Assembly (NCBI GenBank): GCA_012515365.1
Contig: JAAYYM010000191.1
Span: 1-7,560, forward strand
Direction of reading: 5' to 3'
DNA length: 7,560 nt
From: Clostridia bacterium
GTDB lineage: Bacteria; Bacillota_A; Clostridia; Lachnospirales; Lachnospiraceae
Within the stretch, counting starts at the first letter, position 1; every line of letters begins with the position of its first letter. Below are positions 7,312-7,560 of this stretch, in pieces. The translations under genes were made by a program, and so were the position numbers. The notes under the pieces are model-generated. The model worked only from the letters and a program-made list of their open reading frames with translations. It was not told the origin of the DNA and made no database searches.

Positions 7312-7338
7312 ATGGTATAATGTCAACGACATTATACC
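7312..7338 (+). repeat. Palindromic repeat, copy 1
   Basis: Arms GGTATAATGTC (7314-7324) and GACATTATACC (7328-7338) are perfect 11-bp inverted repeats around AAC. The whole 27-nt unit recurs exactly at 7381-7407. It embeds an extended -10 (TGGTATAAT, 7313-7321) on the + strand, but no good -35 lies upstream. It could be an operator over a promoter, or one end of a small palindromic element. Confidence 0.85.
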
Positions 7339-7339
7339 G

Positions 7340-7383
7340 GCGCATGTATTAGTGCGCATAAATGATCATGTGTGAAACACATG
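7340..7383 (+). other. Two small hairpins between the palindrome copies
   Basis: GCGCA (7340-7344) pairs with TGCGC (7353-7357). CATGTGT (7367-7373) pairs perfectly with ACACATG (7377-7383) around GAA, and this second hairpin overlaps the left arm of palindrome copy 2. Transcribed or single-stranded, the block 7312-7409 would be four consecutive stem-loops. TGATCA (7363-7368) lies at the start of the second hairpin. Confidence 0.6.
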
Positions 7384-7390
7384 GTATAAT
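7362..7390 (+). promoter_or_regulatory. Possible extended -10 promoter for the right-edge gene
   Basis: TGGTATAAT (7382-7390) is an extended -10 with a perfect TATAAT at 7385-7390. At 17-base spacing the -35 is only ATGATC (7362-7367), 3/6 of consensus, which an extended -10 can tolerate. The box lies inside palindrome copy 2, so any protein binding the palindrome would block it. Transcription would start near 7397. Confidence 0.45.
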
Positions 7391-7409
7391 GTCAACGACA
7401 TTATACCAT
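7381..7409 (+). repeat. Palindromic repeat, copy 2
   Basis: Same 27-nt unit as at 7312, here extended to 13-bp perfect arms (7381-7393 and 7397-7409) around AAC. Copy-to-copy distance is 69 bp, about 6.5 helical turns. Because of the longer arm, the extended -10 TGGTATAAT reads on both strands of this copy. It lies just before the possible gene start at 7419. Confidence 0.88.
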
Positions 7410-7418
7410 TAGAATAAC

Positions 7419-7560
7419 ATGGAACAAAAACACGACAAGGAAGATATATCATTGAATATAAAACATCTACAGACAAAACTCAAAATGCAAGTGAATTCTT
7501 TGGAGCCCAAATACCGGATCAAGTGTGTTCTATGCACGATTGCATATTTTATATTATTAA
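7419..7560 (+). CDS. Start of an unidentified gene, truncated by the window end
   Basis: The frame from ATG 7419 stays open for 47 codons to the window end. It encodes a charged, lysine-rich N-terminus (MEQKHDKEDISL and a KHLQTKLK stretch), followed from about residue 36 by a hydrophobic run (CVLCTIAYFILL). This looks like a short cytoplasmic segment entering a first membrane helix. I do not recognise the family, and too little is visible to name it. The start is uncertain: ATG 7419 has no ribosome site, whereas TTG 7452 has AAGGAAG 8 bases upstream and would shorten the protein by 11 residues. It lies directly downstream of palindrome copy 2 and its extended -10 box. Confidence 0.5.
   Translation, partial: MEQKHDKEDISLNIKHLQTKLKMQVNSLEPKYRIKCVLCTIAYFILL
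7437..7443 (+). promoter_or_regulatory. Ribosome binding site inside the right-edge frame
   Basis: AAGGAAG lies 8 bases before an in-frame TTG at 7452. The ATG at 7419 has no Shine-Dalgarno sequence (TTAGAATAAC precedes it). This favours TTG 7452 as an alternative start of the right-edge gene. Confidence 0.4.

Noticed and set aside
7312..7409. CRISPR-like arrangement: two identical 27-nt repeats separated by 42 nt.
   Set aside because: Only two repeats and one interval, the repeat is palindromic over its whole length, the interval itself contains hairpins, and there are no cas genes.
7312..7409. Invertible (phase-variable) promoter flanked by inverted repeats.
   Set aside because: The repeats are palindromic enough to act as inverted repeats, but the 42-bp interval is much shorter than known invertible switches and no recombinase gene is visible.

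Overview
The window looks like part of the chromosome of an anaerobic, low-to-moderate GC Firmicute, most likely a Lachnospiraceae-type gut Clostridium. The reasons are strong AGGAGG-type ribosome sites, sigma-A promoters, a T-box leader, oxygen-sensitive ferredoxin-linked 2-oxoacid chemistry and secreted Ig-like repeat proteins. The taxon is inferred from gene content and style, not proven. All supported genes lie on the + strand.

Left part (1-1890): the 3' end of a secreted protein made of repeated bacterial Ig-like modules, then a membrane-anchored diguanylate cyclase (GGEEF active site, intact RxxD inhibitory site). A plausible promoter and a good ribosome site place the cyclase start at 790 rather than at the upstream ATG at 745.

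Centre (1909-7285): a perfect-consensus sigma-A promoter (1909-1937) drives a roughly 400-nt leader holding a complete T-box riboswitch (about 1995-2265). The operon iorA-iorB-paaK-ACT protein-GntR regulator follows, with gaps of 41, 48, 13 and 60 nt and a hairpin terminator at 7259-7287. IorAB interconverts aryl-pyruvates and arylacetyl-CoA with ferredoxin. PaaK activates arylacetates to CoA thioesters. The T-box specifier region reads as Phe (UUU/UUC), and its UGGU bulge fits a tRNA with an A73 discriminator, as in tRNA-Phe. Induction by uncharged tRNA-Phe suggests that PaaK plus IorAB run in the anabolic direction: arylacetate to arylacetyl-CoA to aryl-pyruvate, which a transaminase encoded elsewhere could turn into phenylalanine. 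A tandem-ACT protein and a GntR/FCD repressor in the same operon suggest further amino-acid- or metabolite-responsive control.

Right part (7286-7560): two identical 27-nt near-perfect palindromes 69 bp apart, each embedding an extended -10 (TGGTATAAT), with two further small hairpins between them. The start of an unidentified gene follows and runs off the window. The palindrome pair is the least explained structure here: a double operator/promoter or a tiny mobile palindromic element.
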